A DNA stretch of 64,000 nt, taken from assembly GCF_900100205.1 (NCBI RefSeq), contig NZ_FNEQ01000001.1, positions 992,001-1,056,000 of the forward strand, read 5' to 3'. The notes below the pieces were generated by a model. It was not told the origin of the DNA and searched no databases. It worked only from the letters and a program-made list of their open reading frames with translations. Numbering within the stretch: the first letter of the stretch is position 1; every line of letters begins with the position of its first letter. Positions 45,366-54,652 of this stretch are shown piece after piece. Source of the DNA: Duganella sp. OV510 (GTDB taxonomy: Bacteria > Pseudomonadota > Gammaproteobacteria > Burkholderiales > Burkholderiaceae_D). The position numbers were made by a program, and so were the translations under genes.

Positions 45366-45764
45366 ATGCTGTCGCACGTTTATGTGGGCATTAACAATTT
45401 TGAACCGGCGCTGGCTTTTTACAGCGCCTTGATGGAGATAGTCGGCGCGCGCCAGCGCTTTGTCGACGCCAGCCAGCCGTGGGCTGCCTGGCAGCCGGCC
45501 GAAGGCGCGCGGCCCTTGTTCGTGATCGGCAAACCGTATGATGGCCAGCCTGCGGGCTGCGGCAATGGGCAGATGGTGGCGCTGATGGCGGCGTCACGCG
45601 AGGCGGTGGACCGCGCCCACGCGGCGGCGCTGGCGCTTGGCGGCAGTTGCGAAGGTGCGCCGGGCCTGCGCCCGCACTACCACGCCAACTACTATGGCAC
45701 CTACTTCCGCGACCCGGAAGGAAATAAACTCGGCGTCGTCTGCCACGACGCCCTGCCCGATTAA
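45366..45764 (+). CDS. VOC/glyoxalase-like protein
   Basis: 132 residues from the ATG at 45366, which has a GGAGGA site. It has the vicinal-oxygen-chelate fold: LSHVYVGINNFEPALAFYSA (first metal-ligand His), a central gap, then YYGTYFRDPEGNKLGVVCH with the second-half ligand region. Such proteins include glyoxalase I, extradiol dioxygenases and antibiotic-resistance proteins; with a single module it probably works as a dimer. No substrate can be assigned. Its stop overlaps by four bases that of the convergent 66-residue protein gene. Confidence 0.9.
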   Translation: MLSHVYVGINNFEPALAFYSALMEIVGARQRFVDASQPWAAWQPAEGARPLFVIGKPYDGQPAGCGNGQMVALMAASREAVDRAHAAALALGGSCEGAPGLRPHYHANYYGTYFRDPEGNKLGVVCHDALPD

Positions 45765-45961
45765 GCCAGTGCTTCCTTGGCGGCTTCCTCTGGCGTCAAG
45801 CCTTCATAGAACTGGTCGGTGAACCATTCCACCTGCTCTTCGATATGGTCCTGCGCCTCCTGCTGGGTGGCGCCGCCCTTGACCAGGAAGCCCTCCACTT
45901 CAATACACCAGTTAATCAGTTCGAGGGTTTCCGGGTCCAGCTCTTCTTTTTTCTTTGCCAT
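45761..45961 (-). CDS. Small acidic protein of unknown function
   Basis: 66 residues starting MAKKKEELDPETLELINWCI; the ATG at 45959-45961 is chosen because its AAGGAG site is 8 bases away, whereas the ATG three codons upstream would sit on the site itself. The protein is very acidic and helical (QEAQDHIEEQVEWFTDQFYE, LTPEEAAKEAL). No membrane segment or metal site is apparent. It lies 12 bases after the M16 peptidase gene, so it is likely co-transcribed. I recognise no family. Confidence 0.7.
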   Translation of the reverse strand: MAKKKEELDPETLELINWCIEVEGFLVKGGATQQEAQDHIEEQVEWFTDQFYEGLTPEEAAKEALA

Positions 45962-45973
45962 GATGATCACTCC

Positions 45974-48799
45974 TTACTTCTCGGGATACAGCACTACCTG
46001 CAGGTAGTTGTTTGTATCAAAATAACGCTGCGCGGCCGTTTTCAGGTCCGCTACCGTCAGCGCGTTCACGCGCGACTCATAAGTGAGTATATCCTCTGGA
46101 TTGTTATTGTTGAAGAAGGCATTTTGTAACGACGCCATCCAATAGCCATTTTCGCGCATCCCCTTGCGATAGCTCTTGATCCACGAAGCCTTGACCTTGT
46201 TCAGGTCCGCCTCGTCTATGCCATCCCGCTTGATCTTGTCGATTTCCGCAAACGTCGCGGCCAGCACCTTGTCCACATTCTCCGGCGCGCATGGCAGCGT
46301 GGCGTTGATCGAGTAGTTCCCGTACGGGATGCGGTTCATGCTGCCGCTCATGCCGCCGCTATACATCGCGCCCATCTTCTCGCGCAGCGTTTCAATCAGC
46401 TTGATGTTCATGACTTCCACCAGCGCTTGCAAGCGGATGCGCGCCGCCCGCGAGTATTCCACCTCACCGGTGAAGGACAGCGAAATGGTGCTCTTCGGCT
46501 CCGAGCCGGCATGTACTTCCTTCTTGACCACGCCTTTGACCGGGCGCACGCCCTCGTCGCGGAACGCCACCGGGATCTCGCCCGCCGGCAGGCTGGCGAT
46601 GTAGGTGGCAAGCAGCGGCTTGATCTTCTCGACCTCGAAACTGCCGATGATGAAGAAGGTGAAGTCACGCGCGCTCGACATGCGGCTGTTATAAATATCC
46701 AGCACGCGGTCCAGCGCCAGCTGGTCGAAGTCGGCCGGCTTGGCGGCGCGCAGCACGCGCGGGCTATTGTTGTACAGCGCTGCCGTCACGGTATCGTAGA
46801 ACACCGATTCCGGCCGCGCCAGATTGTTCTGCGCCAGTTCGCGCTGGCGGTCGACGTAGGCGGTGTAGATGGCGGCGTCCTTGCGCGGCTGCGTCATTTG
46901 CAGGTACACCAGTTGCAGCATGGCTTCCACGTCGGTGCTGCCGGAGCTGCCGCCCACCGATTCGTTGAGCGAGCTGACTTGCGCGCTGGAGCTGACGCTC
47001 TTCCCGGCCAGCACCTTCACCAGGTCGTTGGGCGAATAATTCAGCACGCCCATCTGGCCAACGATGCTGCTGGCGTAATGCGCGGCGAAGACATCGCTGT
47101 CCGGCAGCAGTGACCAGCCGCCGTAACGCAGACCGCCCAGGATCACCTGGTCATTATTGAAGTCGGTCGGCTTCAGCACCACTTTCACGCCGTTGCTCAG
47201 CGTGAGCTCGGTGGTGCCGATGACGGCATTGACCTTTTCGCTGACGATGCGGCCGGCCTTCGGCAGGGTCGGCATCAACTGGCTGGCATAGACCTTGTCT
47301 TCGATCGGCTTGACGGCGATCTTCTCGGCGGCGGTGGCAATCGCCACCAGTTGATCTGCCTTCGGCGGCGCCGCGCCGGCCTTGTCGACGCCGGTGTAGA
47401 TCACCAGCTTGCTCTGGTTATCCGGCACGGCGGCGCGCACGGCGTCATTCACCTCCTGCACCGTAATCCCTGGTATCAGCTCGGTCGCGTAGCGGTACTC
47501 GGTGGCGATACCGGGGATGCTTTCATCCTCCAGGAAGTTGCGGATGTACTCCGCCGCATAGCCGGACGAATCGGATTTTTCGCGCTCGTTGTACATGCGC
47601 TCGTAGTTGCGCAACATGCCCTTCTTGGCGCGCTCCACTTCCGACGTGCTGAAGCCGTACTGGCGCGCACGCTGGTCTTCCTGCACCAGCGCGTTGATGG
47701 CCGGCGTGGCGCCGCCCTTGCCCAGCACCGCGCCGGCGCCGAAGGAACGGTAGCCGCGCACGATCTTGTTCATGCCGCTGCCGCCCTGCAGGAAAGGCGG
47801 ATCGACCTGCTGCGTCAATTCGTACATGCGCTGGCTGAGGATGAAGCTGTACATGCCCTCGATCAGCTTCTGGCGGTAGTCGCCGATGGTCTCGCCGGCC
47901 GGCCAGGACTGGATCGGATAGCGGATGTAGACCGTGTTGGCGCTGACTTCCTTGTCGGTGAAGACGATGCCTTCGGAATCCTGGCGTTCCGGGATCTGCG
48001 CGTACGCGCGCAGGCGCGGCCTGGCCGGATTTTTCAGCTTGGCGAAATGCCGCTCAATCAGGCCTTGCGCCTCGGCCGGCTCGATGTCACCGACCACCAC
48101 CACCGCCATCAGGTCCGGACGATACCAGTCGCGGTAGAAGCGCTTGATGGCGTCGTACTTGAAGTTCCTGATGATTTCTTCTTTACCGATCGGCATGCGC
48201 TCGGCGTAGCGCGAGCCGTTCAGCACCTTCGGCAGCACCACCTTGTTCATGCGGTCGTCCACGCCTTTGCCGAGGCGCAGTTCCTCCAGCACGATGCCGC
48301 GTTCGCTGTCGATATCGGCATCATTGAACGACAGGCCGTGCGCCCAGTCCTCCAGCACCTGGAAGCCCTGTTCGACGACTTCCTTTTTATCGGTAGGGAT
48401 GGGCAGAATATAAACAGTTTCATCGAAACTGGTATAGGCGTTGAGGTCCGCACCAAACTTCACGCCGATCGACTGCAGATAGGACACCAGTTCGTTGCGC
48501 TTGAAATGAGTCGAGCCATTGAAGGCCATGTGCTCGGTGAAGTGCGCCAGGCCTTGCTGGTCCTCGTCTTCCAGGATCGAGCCCGCCTTGACCACCAGCC
48601 GCAATTCGAGCTTTTTCTCGGGACGGCCATTCTGGTGGATATAGTAGGTCAGCCCATTGGACAGTTTGCCAACTTTTACCTGCGGTCCGATCGGCACCTG
48701 ATCGCTCAGCTTCAGTGGCGGGAGAGTCTCGGCTTGCGCCAGAAAAGAACATGCCAACAGTGCAGCGCCGGACACGATACGCAGGGTAATCAGCTTCAT
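45974..48799 (-). CDS. M16 family zinc metallopeptidase (pitrilysin type)
   Basis: 941 residues with a signal peptide (MKLITLRIVSGAALLACSFLAQAE), so periplasmic. The zinc site is inverted HxxEH with H86, E89 and H90 (HFTEHMAF), and E166 (SERGIVLEELRL) 76 residues later as third ligand. Length and two-lobed clamshell organisation match the pitrilysin family with four roughly 230-residue domains. It would degrade peptides or small proteins. The 66-residue protein gene follows. A palindrome and the FMN riboswitch lie on the opposite side of its start. Confidence 0.95.
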   Translation of the reverse strand: MKLITLRIVSGAALLACSFLAQAETLPPLKLSDQVPIGPQVKVGKLSNGLTYYIHQNGRPEKKLELRLVVKAGSILEDEDQQGLAHFTEHMAFNGSTHFKRNELVSYLQSIGVKFGADLNAYTSFDETVYILPIPTDKKEVVEQGFQVLEDWAHGLSFNDADIDSERGIVLEELRLGKGVDDRMNKVVLPKVLNGSRYAERMPIGKEEIIRNFKYDAIKRFYRDWYRPDLMAVVVVGDIEPAEAQGLIERHFAKLKNPARPRLRAYAQIPERQDSEGIVFTDKEVSANTVYIRYPIQSWPAGETIGDYRQKLIEGMYSFILSQRMYELTQQVDPPFLQGGSGMNKIVRGYRSFGAGAVLGKGGATPAINALVQEDQRARQYGFSTSEVERAKKGMLRNYERMYNEREKSDSSGYAAEYIRNFLEDESIPGIATEYRYATELIPGITVQEVNDAVRAAVPDNQSKLVIYTGVDKAGAAPPKADQLVAIATAAEKIAVKPIEDKVYASQLMPTLPKAGRIVSEKVNAVIGTTELTLSNGVKVVLKPTDFNNDQVILGGLRYGGWSLLPDSDVFAAHYASSIVGQMGVLNYSPNDLVKVLAGKSVSSSAQVSSLNESVGGSSGSTDVEAMLQLVYLQMTQPRKDAAIYTAYVDRQRELAQNNLARPESVFYDTVTAALYNNSPRVLRAAKPADFDQLALDRVLDIYNSRMSSARDFTFFIIGSFEVEKIKPLLATYIASLPAGEIPVAFRDEGVRPVKGVVKKEVHAGSEPKSTISLSFTGEVEYSRAARIRLQALVEVMNIKLIETLREKMGAMYSGGMSGSMNRIPYGNYSINATLPCAPENVDKVLAATFAEIDKIKRDGIDEADLNKVKASWIKSYRKGMRENGYWMASLQNAFFNNNNPEDILTYESRVNALTVADLKTAAQRYFDTNNYLQVVLYPEK

Positions 48800-48869
48800 T
48801 CCGAATGCAAAATATGTAATAGACCTGCTACCTTACACCGAAATCCGGAATTTAGGCTAGAATCCTCGT

Positions 48870-48887
48870 GCCTGCCGTCCGGCAGGC
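48870..48887. repeat. Short perfect inverted repeat upstream of the FMN riboswitch
   Basis: GCCTGCCG-TC-CGGCAGGC, an eight-base stem with a two-base centre, just before the riboswitch and about 70 bases upstream of the M16 gene start. It could be an operator or a terminator remnant. There is no T-tract. Confidence 0.5.
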
Positions 48888-48895
48888 AACAACAA

Positions 48896-49008
48896 CGTCT
48901 TCGGGGCGGGGTGTAATTCCCCACCGGCGGTAAAGCCCGCGAGCGCGGAAACGCGCAGATCTGGTGTAACTCCAGGGCCGACGGTTAAAGTCCGGATGAA
49001 AGAAGATG
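48896..49008 (+). promoter_or_regulatory. FMN riboswitch (RFN element)
   Basis: The conserved RFN blocks are all present: GGGGCGGGGTG at 48903, AATTCCCCACCGGCGGTA, GCCCGCGAGCG, CAGATCTGGTG, and ACTCCAGGGCCGACGGTTAA, then AGTCCGGATGAAAGAAGA. The closing P1 stem pairs TCTTC (48898-48902) with GAAGA (49002-49006). It lies in the leader of ribB, about 100 bases before its start codon. In proteobacteria this element usually turns translation or transcription off when FMN is plentiful. The gap from 48800 to 49105 contains no other gene. Confidence 0.95.
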
Positions 49009-49105
49009 TGCGCTTGACGCATCCTGCTGCCCGAGCCATCGGCGTGGTGGGCTGCGCGTATTCGCTTGCCCTGTCGCGTTCCTATTTCATCAAGGAGCGT
49101 TTCAC

Positions 49106-49765
49106 ATGCTGGACCACACCGCAATATCCCCTTACATCTTGGTATCCGACGATCTGGAAGGCCGCATCCACGCGGCACTGGAAGCCATGCGCGCCGGCGT
49201 CCCGGTCATCCTGCTCGATGATTTCGATCGCGAGAACGAAGCTGACCTGATCGTTGCCGCTGAAAAGTTGACCGTGCAGACCATGGCCATGATGATACGT
49301 GAATGCAGCGGCATCGTTTGCCTGTGCCTGAGCGCCGACAAGGTGCGCGAACTGGCATTGCCAATGATGGCAGCCAACAACGGCAGCCGTTATGGCACAC
49401 CGTTCACGGTATCGATCGAAGCACGCGAAGGCGTCACCACCGGCGTCTCTGCGGCCGACCGCGTGACCACCATCCGCGCGGCGACGGCGGCCAACGCCAG
49501 GCCATCCGACCTGGTGCACCCCGGCCACGTATTCCCGCTGCGCGCCACGCCTGGCGGCGTGCTGTCCCGCAAGGGCCACACCGAAGGTTCGGTCGATCTG
49601 GCGACGATGGCGGGCCTGGATCCATCGGCGGTGCTGTGCGAGTTGATGAACCCCGACGGCACCATGATGCGCGGCGCCGACATTGAACGCTTCGCCGAAC
49701 AGCACCAGCTGCCTATCCTGACCATCGCCGAAATGATCGCGTGGCGCCAGCAGCAAGGCATCTAA
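49106..49765 (+). CDS. ribB: 3,4-Dihydroxy-2-butanone 4-phosphate synthase
   Basis: RibB converts ribulose 5-phosphate to the four-carbon unit of riboflavin. The 219-residue length is that of the stand-alone enzyme (E. coli 217) and there is no fused GTP cyclohydrolase II domain. Active-site segments are [51 protein letters not shown] and [13 protein letters not shown]. An AAGGAG site is seven bases before the ATG. It is controlled by the FMN riboswitch and is the only rib gene in the window. Confidence 0.97.
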   Translation: MLDHTAISPYILVSDDLEGRIHAALEAMRAGVPVILLDDFDRENEADLIVAAEKLTVQTMAMMIRECSGIVCLCLSADKVRELALPMMAANNGSRYGTPFTVSIEAREGVTTGVSAADRVTTIRAATAANARPSDLVHPGHVFPLRATPGGVLSRKGHTEGSVDLATMAGLDPSAVLCELMNPDGTMMRGADIERFAEQHQLPILTIAEMIAWRQQQGI

Positions 49766-49794
49766 CCGGCACGCTTTAGCCTGAATGCCAGGCG

Positions 49795-51183
49795 TCAGAC
49801 CCCGCCTGGCCGCGCGGGTTTGACGTAGCGGTACACCAGGTACAAGGCGCCCGCGTATGCCGCTGCGATCAGCGTGAACGCCAGCGGCATGCGCAGCGCC
49901 CATTCAGGCGTCACGTGCATCACCGTCCCCATCATCGCCACGCCGACCAGCGCACCGATCTGACGATTGGCGTTCAACGCGGCGGCGGCGCTGTTGGCGT
50001 GGGCCTTGCCAGCTACCAGCATCACGGTCGCCGTCATGCCCGGAATCGCAATGCCGATGGCGACATTCATCAGCACCGCCGCCGCCACCAGCAGCCAGTA
50101 AGGCGTATCCGGACGCAAGCCAAACAGCATCATCAGCGCCATGCCGAGGCCCACCAGCAGGCCATACATCATCGGCGGCCGCGTGCCGACACGCGCCGTA
50201 ATGCGGCCGGAAGTCAGATTACCAATGGCGAAGGCCGCCATCATCGGTATCAGTTTGAGGCCCGTTTGCAGCGCATCGGCCCCGCCCTGCTGAATAAATA
50301 AACTCAGCAAGAACAACTGCCCGAACACCGCAAAATTAATCAGGAAGCCGACACCGTTAGCGGCCGCAAAGGCTGGCGTATCGAACAGCGCTTTCGGCAG
50401 CAAGGGATGCGCGCCTGCCCGCTCGCGTCGCACCAGCAGCACGGCGGCAGCCAGCGTGGCCACGCCAGCGCCAAGCACTGCGCCCGACATCCAGCCCAAC
50501 GCCGGCCCCTCGATCAGCACAAAACTCAGCGCCGCCAGCGCGATCACCCCCAGCGCATGGCTCAGCATCGACAGGTCGCGCTGATGGCGCGGCGTAGCCG
50601 GCGCCATCACCTGCGTCAAGACGATGCCCAGCAAGCCAATCGGCACATTCACCCAGAACACGCTGCGCCAGCCGAATTCGTGCACCAGCAATCCCCCCAC
50701 CAGCGGTCCAGCCGCCGACGAGCAGCCGACGATGGCCGACCAGGTGCCCAGCATGCGCGCCCGCGTAGCCTGGTCTTCATACGCATGCGTCAGCAGGCTG
50801 AGAGAACTGGGCATGAACAGCGCCGCACCGACGCCTTGCAGGAAGCGCGCCGCGATCAGCGCATGGCCGCTCGGCGCCACGGCACACAGCACCGAGCCAA
50901 GGATGAACACACTCAGCCCGCCCTGGTAGACAGTCTTGGGGCCGAATCTGTCAGCCAGCGCGCCGCCTGCCATCAGCAATGCGGCAAACGTCAGCGTGTA
51001 GCCGTCGACCACCCATACCAGGCCGGTCAGCGGCACCGACAGGCTGGCGGAAATGTCGGTCAACGCCGTATTGACGGCAGTGACGTCGATCATCGCCATG
51101 ACGAAGCCGATGGCCAGCGTCATCAGCATCAATAAGGGAGGTACTTGCCGCGCCTGCGCGGCGCTTGTCGTCGAGGTATTCAT
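49795..51183 (-). CDS. MFS drug-resistance exporter, DHA2 (EmrB/QacA) type
   Basis: 462 residues from the ATG at 51181-51183. About 14 transmembrane helices are visible, including LLMLMTLAIGFVMAMIDVTA, WVVDGYTLTFAALLMAGGAL with the DRFG motif A, and LLTHAYEDQATRARMLGTW. It should export hydrophobic compounds by proton antiport. It has no adjacent EmrA-type membrane fusion gene, so it works alone or with distant partners. It is divergent from the LysR regulator, with a perfect palindrome in the shared promoter. Confidence 0.93.
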   Translation of the reverse strand: MNTSTTSAAQARQVPPLLMLMTLAIGFVMAMIDVTAVNTALTDISASLSVPLTGLVWVVDGYTLTFAALLMAGGALADRFGPKTVYQGGLSVFILGSVLCAVAPSGHALIAARFLQGVGAALFMPSSLSLLTHAYEDQATRARMLGTWSAIVGCSSAAGPLVGGLLVHEFGWRSVFWVNVPIGLLGIVLTQVMAPATPRHQRDLSMLSHALGVIALAALSFVLIEGPALGWMSGAVLGAGVATLAAAVLLVRRERAGAHPLLPKALFDTPAFAAANGVGFLINFAVFGQLFLLSLFIQQGGADALQTGLKLIPMMAAFAIGNLTSGRITARVGTRPPMMYGLLVGLGMALMMLFGLRPDTPYWLLVAAAVLMNVAIGIAIPGMTATVMLVAGKAHANSAAAALNANRQIGALVGVAMMGTVMHVTPEWALRMPLAFTLIAAAYAGALYLVYRYVKPARPGGV

Positions 51184-51206
51184 CCGCCCATGGTAGGCGG
51201 CTTGCA

Positions 51207-51256
51207 TGATGCAGTAAATACGCATAACATCAGCATTCTGATGCAAATATGCATCA
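51207..51256. promoter_or_regulatory. LysR-type operator region between the MFS exporter and LysR genes
   Basis: A perfect palindrome TGATGCA-AATA-TGCATCA lies at 51239-51256, fitting the T-N11-A type of LysR site (arms 7, centre 4). A related half-site TGATGCA at 51207-51213 starts a second, imperfect copy ending in CATCA at about 51232. Two boxes about 30 bases apart is the normal layout for a LysR regulatory and activation site. Confidence 0.7.
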
Positions 51257-51270
51257 CGCACGGAGCCGCC

Positions 51271-52137
51271 ATGGACTGGGACAACGCCCGCATCTTCCTC
51301 GCCATCTACCGCAAAGGCACGCTGCGCGCCGCCGCCGCCTTGCTGGACATCGACCAGGCCACCGTCGGCCGCCGCCTCAACGCGCTGGAAAAGTCGCTGG
51401 GCGCGCGCCTGTTCCTGCGCACGCCGTCCGGCTATCTGGCCACGCCAGCCGGTGAACTGGCCGTCACCGCCGCTGAAAAGATGGAACAGGCGGCGCTACA
51501 GTTTCAGCGCGAGATGCAAGGCATCGACAACCGGCTGTCCGGCAGCGTGCGCGTCACCACCTCAGACACCATGGCCGCGCACTTCGTCATCACCGCCATG
51601 CAGCGCCTGCACGTGATGCATCCGGAAATCCGCATCGTGCTGAGTACCAGCACCAGCATCACCAGCCTGACGCGGCGCGAGGCCGACCTGGCGGTGCGCA
51701 CCTTGAAGCCCAGCGATCCGGACCTGATTTCGCGCCACCTGACCCGCCGCAGCATGGGCCTGTACGCCACGCCGGCCTATCTGAAGGAGCGCGGCATGCC
51801 GGTGCCGGGCAACGGGCTGGCGGGGCATGACATCGTCATCTATCAGGTCAGCGTGGCGCCGCGCCACCAGGAAAAAATCTGCCTGGAGCCAGTGCACAAC
51901 GCGCGCGTGGCGATGGAGGTCAACAGCGGCCTGGCGCTGATCGACGCGGCGCGACTGGGCATGGGCGTGGCAGAGCTGCCCTGCCACATGGCCGATGGCG
52001 ACGCGCGCCTGGTGCGCATCTGGCCGGAACGGGTCGACCATTATGATGTGTGGCTGGCGATGCACGCGGATCTGAGCCGCAGCGCGCGGGTGCGCGCGGC
52101 GGCTGACGCCATCATCGACAGCTTCCCGGAAAAGTAG
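51271..52137 (+). CDS. LysR-family transcriptional regulator
   Basis: 288 residues from the ATG at 51271 (MDWDNARIFLAIYRKGTLRA), typical LysR length. The N-terminal winged helix-turn-helix reads AAAALLDIDQATVGRRLNAL and the periplasmic-binding-protein-like effector domain occupies about residues 90-285. It is divergent from the DHA2 exporter, which it probably regulates in response to a substrate of the pump. The palindromic operator is described separately. Downstream, an ABC permease gene starts after 40 bases. Confidence 0.95.
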   Translation: MDWDNARIFLAIYRKGTLRAAAALLDIDQATVGRRLNALEKSLGARLFLRTPSGYLATPAGELAVTAAEKMEQAALQFQREMQGIDNRLSGSVRVTTSDTMAAHFVITAMQRLHVMHPEIRIVLSTSTSITSLTRREADLAVRTLKPSDPDLISRHLTRRSMGLYATPAYLKERGMPVPGNGLAGHDIVIYQVSVAPRHQEKICLEPVHNARVAMEVNSGLALIDAARLGMGVAELPCHMADGDARLVRIWPERVDHYDVWLAMHADLSRSARVRAAADAIIDSFPEK

Positions 52138-52177
52138 CGGACACCTGTTCCCGCCGCGCCGGTGCTAATATGCCAAT

Positions 52178-52966
52178 ATGAGTACGCAAGCATCCTTCCC
52201 CAATCTCCTGCAACGGCTGCACCGTGGCGCGGTCGGCTGGCTGCAAAGCTGGTGGCGGCTGACGCAGTTCGCGGTGCTGATGCTGTCCGTGGCGCTGGCG
52301 CCGTCCAGCTATGGCCGCGAACGGCGCCCGCTGCTGGCGCGCCATCTGGTGGCCGACACCGCGCCCAGCCTGGCGTGGTATGGCGTATTGTCCGCGCTGG
52401 TCAGCCTGGTCTTGATACGCATCGTGGTGGTGACTTCGCAAAGCTATGGCCTGACGCGCTATGCGCTGGAGATGGTGGTGCGCGTGCTGGTGCTGGAGCT
52501 GATCCCGCTGACTGCCGCCGCCTTCGTGGCGCTGCGCACCACCCTGCCCGCCGGGCTGGAATTCGCTCAGGGCCGCAGCACCGGCCAGCATGTCACCGAG
52601 GCGGAACTGCATCGCGAGTTCTTTCCGCGTGTGGCGGCGGGCATTTTCGCGGTATGGCTGCTGGCCGCCGTCAGTTGTGTGCTGACGCTGATCCTTACCT
52701 ATTTGTCGCTATATGGCTTTACGCCGTGGGCGCTGGCTGGCTACACGCGCGTGGTCGGGCAAGTGTTCAACCCGGCCGTGACCATGATCCTGGTGCTGAA
52801 GATTGTGTTCTTCAGCTTTGCCGTCGGGCTGATACCGATGGCTTCCTCTTTTTATTTCGGCGAGAGCTACCGCAACAAGGTATCGCATGGTCTGTCCGAC
52901 ATGGTGCGATTGTTTGCCGTGATGCTGCTGATCGAAGTCGCCTCGCTTATGGGGAATTACTACTGA
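52178..52966 (+). CDS. MlaE-family ABC transporter permease
   Basis: 262 residues with five or six membrane helices (LAWYGVLSALVSLVLIRIVV, YALEMVVRVLVLELIPLTAA, GIFAVWLLAAVSCVLTLILT, KIVFFSFAVGLIPMASSFYF). The position and helix pattern match MlaE permeases that move phospholipids or other lipids across the inner membrane with an MCE protein. The mlaD-like gene follows one base after its stop. No ATP-binding subunit gene is next to it; typical loci have one. Confidence 0.85.
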   Translation: MSTQASFPNLLQRLHRGAVGWLQSWWRLTQFAVLMLSVALAPSSYGRERRPLLARHLVADTAPSLAWYGVLSALVSLVLIRIVVVTSQSYGLTRYALEMVVRVLVLELIPLTAAAFVALRTTLPAGLEFAQGRSTGQHVTEAELHREFFPRVAAGIFAVWLLAAVSCVLTLILTYLSLYGFTPWALAGYTRVVGQVFNPAVTMILVLKIVFFSFAVGLIPMASSFYFGESYRNKVSHGLSDMVRLFAVMLLIEVASLMGNYY

Positions 52967-52967
52967 T

Positions 52968-53936
52968 ATGACTGAACCAATCAACCAAGCCGCGCCTGTG
53001 CGCAATGCTGAATTCAAGGCCGCCCTGCTGCTGGTGCTGATGGTGGTGCTGGTGGCCGGCTCCGGCCTGTATCTGTTATACGCACGCGGCGCCTTCGAGT
53101 CGACGCAGACGCTGATACTGCAAGCCGACGACTCGGAAGGCGTGGTGGTCGGCATGGATGTGACGTTTGCCGGCTTCCCCATCGGACGCGTGCGCCGCAT
53201 TGAGCTGAGCAGCGAGGGCAAGGCGCGCGTGGTGGTGGATGTGCAGAGCAAGGATGCGCACTGGCTGCGCAGTTCCAGCATCTTCACGCTGGAGCGCGGC
53301 CTGGTGGGCGGCGCCAAGCTGCGCGCTTTCAGTGGCATTCCCACCGATCCACCACTGGAGGATGGCGCGGCGCGCACGCTGCTGGTGGGCGATCCGGGCG
53401 CCGAAATTCCGCGCCTGCTGGCGGCGGCGCGCGACCTGCTGCAAAACCTGAACGACCTGACGGCGGAGAATTCCGCGCTGGCCGCCAGCCTGGCGAATGT
53501 CGCCGGCGTGACCGGCAAGCTGAATGGCCCGCAAGGCGCGATGGGCCTGATCGCCGGCGATGACAAGAACGCCCAGCAGCTGATGGAACGCGCCAACAAG
53601 CTGCTGCTGACGGTGAATGCGCTGGCGGTCAAGGCGGATAGCCTGATCGGCCACGCGGACGAACAGGTCTTCGGCCAGAAAGGCGTGATGACCGATGCGC
53701 AGGCGACGGTGCAGCAGCTGAACGGCCTGCTGGCGGACGCGCGCAACTCGCTGAAGAAGATGGATGCGGTATTGGTTGAAGCGCAGGCGGTCGCCTCCAA
53801 CACCAGGGAAGCCACCGCAGACCTGGGCGCGTTGCGCGGCGAGGTGGAAAGCAGCTTGCGGCGTGTGGAGCAGCTGGTGAATGAAATCAACCGCAAGTGG
53901 CCGTTCAAGCGCGATACGGAGATCAAGCTGCCATGA
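52968..53936 (+). CDS. MlaD-type MCE-domain protein
   Basis: 322 residues. One N-terminal transmembrane helix (AALLLVLMVVLVAGSGLYLL) anchors it to the inner membrane and the MCE domain follows at about residues 45-125 (LQADDSEGVVVGMDVTFAG, GFPIGRVRRIELSSEGKA, GGAKLRAFSGIP). The remaining about 190 residues are helical and coiled-coil-like, longer than E. coli MlaD, which suggests a needle-like extension into the periplasm. It is one base from the permease gene and overlaps the following lipoprotein gene by ATGA. Confidence 0.88.
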   Translation: MTEPINQAAPVRNAEFKAALLLVLMVVLVAGSGLYLLYARGAFESTQTLILQADDSEGVVVGMDVTFAGFPIGRVRRIELSSEGKARVVVDVQSKDAHWLRSSSIFTLERGLVGGAKLRAFSGIPTDPPLEDGAARTLLVGDPGAEIPRLLAAARDLLQNLNDLTAENSALAASLANVAGVTGKLNGPQGAMGLIAGDDKNAQQLMERANKLLLTVNALAVKADSLIGHADEQVFGQKGVMTDAQATVQQLNGLLADARNSLKKMDAVLVEAQAVASNTREATADLGALRGEVESSLRRVEQLVNEINRKWPFKRDTEIKLP

Positions 53937-54652
53937 AGAAGATTATCGTCATCGCTGGCGTGCTGCTGGCCGGCTGCGGCAACAATCCGCCAGTGCCGGA
54001 TTGGCAGATGAACGCGCATAACGGCATCGACCGCGCCACTGCTGCTTACATGGAGGGCAACACGCGCATCGAGGCCGCCGAATTCAAGCGCGCCCGCAGC
54101 GCGCTGGCCAGCACCGGCAAGGTCGACCTGATGATCCGCGCAGAATTGATCCAATGCGCCGCGCGCGTCGCCTCGCTGGTGTTCGAGGATTGCGCCGGCT
54201 ACGACAAGCTGGCCCAGGATGCCAGCCCCGCCGACCGCGCCTACGCCGCCTACCTCGCCGGCCGTCTGCCCGGCGTCGGCCGCTCGGTCGCTGCCGCCCC
54301 AGCCGCGTCCACCACGACCGCCGCTGGCGCACCGCTGTCCGCCGCCGACATCGGGCTGCTGCCAGCGCAGCATCAGCCGGTGGCTGCGGCAACCAGCGAC
54401 GCGGCGGCGGCCAGCGCAGTGCAAGCCATCGCCGATCCGCTCTCGCGGCTGGTCGCCAGCGGCGTGCTGCTGCGCGCCGGCAGAGCCACGCCGCAAATTC
54501 TGGCGGACGCCGTGGAAACCGCCTCCGCCCAAGGCTGGCGCCGTCCACTGCTTGCCTGGCTGGGCGTACAGGCGATGCGCGCCGAACAAGCCGGCGACAC
54601 CGCAGAAGCCCAACGCATCAAGCGCCGCATTGATCTGGTCACCGAAAAATGA
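53933..54652 (+). CDS. Lipoprotein of an MCE-type transport operon
   Basis: 239 residues starting at the ATG inside the mlaD-like stop (53933). The signal sequence is MKKIIVIAGVLLAGCGNN with the lipobox LAGC, so it is a lipidated protein. The rest is a helical, alanine-rich domain (YMEGNTRIEAAEFKRARSAL, WRRPLLAWLGVQAMRAEQAG) without the usual ABC-type auxiliary fold (PF03886). It likely acts in the same envelope system as the MCE protein. Function unknown. It overlaps the DUF2867 gene by four bases. Confidence 0.8.
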   Translation: MKKIIVIAGVLLAGCGNNPPVPDWQMNAHNGIDRATAAYMEGNTRIEAAEFKRARSALASTGKVDLMIRAELIQCAARVASLVFEDCAGYDKLAQDASPADRAYAAYLAGRLPGVGRSVAAAPAASTTTAAGAPLSAADIGLLPAQHQPVAAATSDAAAASAVQAIADPLSRLVASGVLLRAGRATPQILADAVETASAQGWRRPLLAWLGVQAMRAEQAGDTAEAQRIKRRIDLVTEK

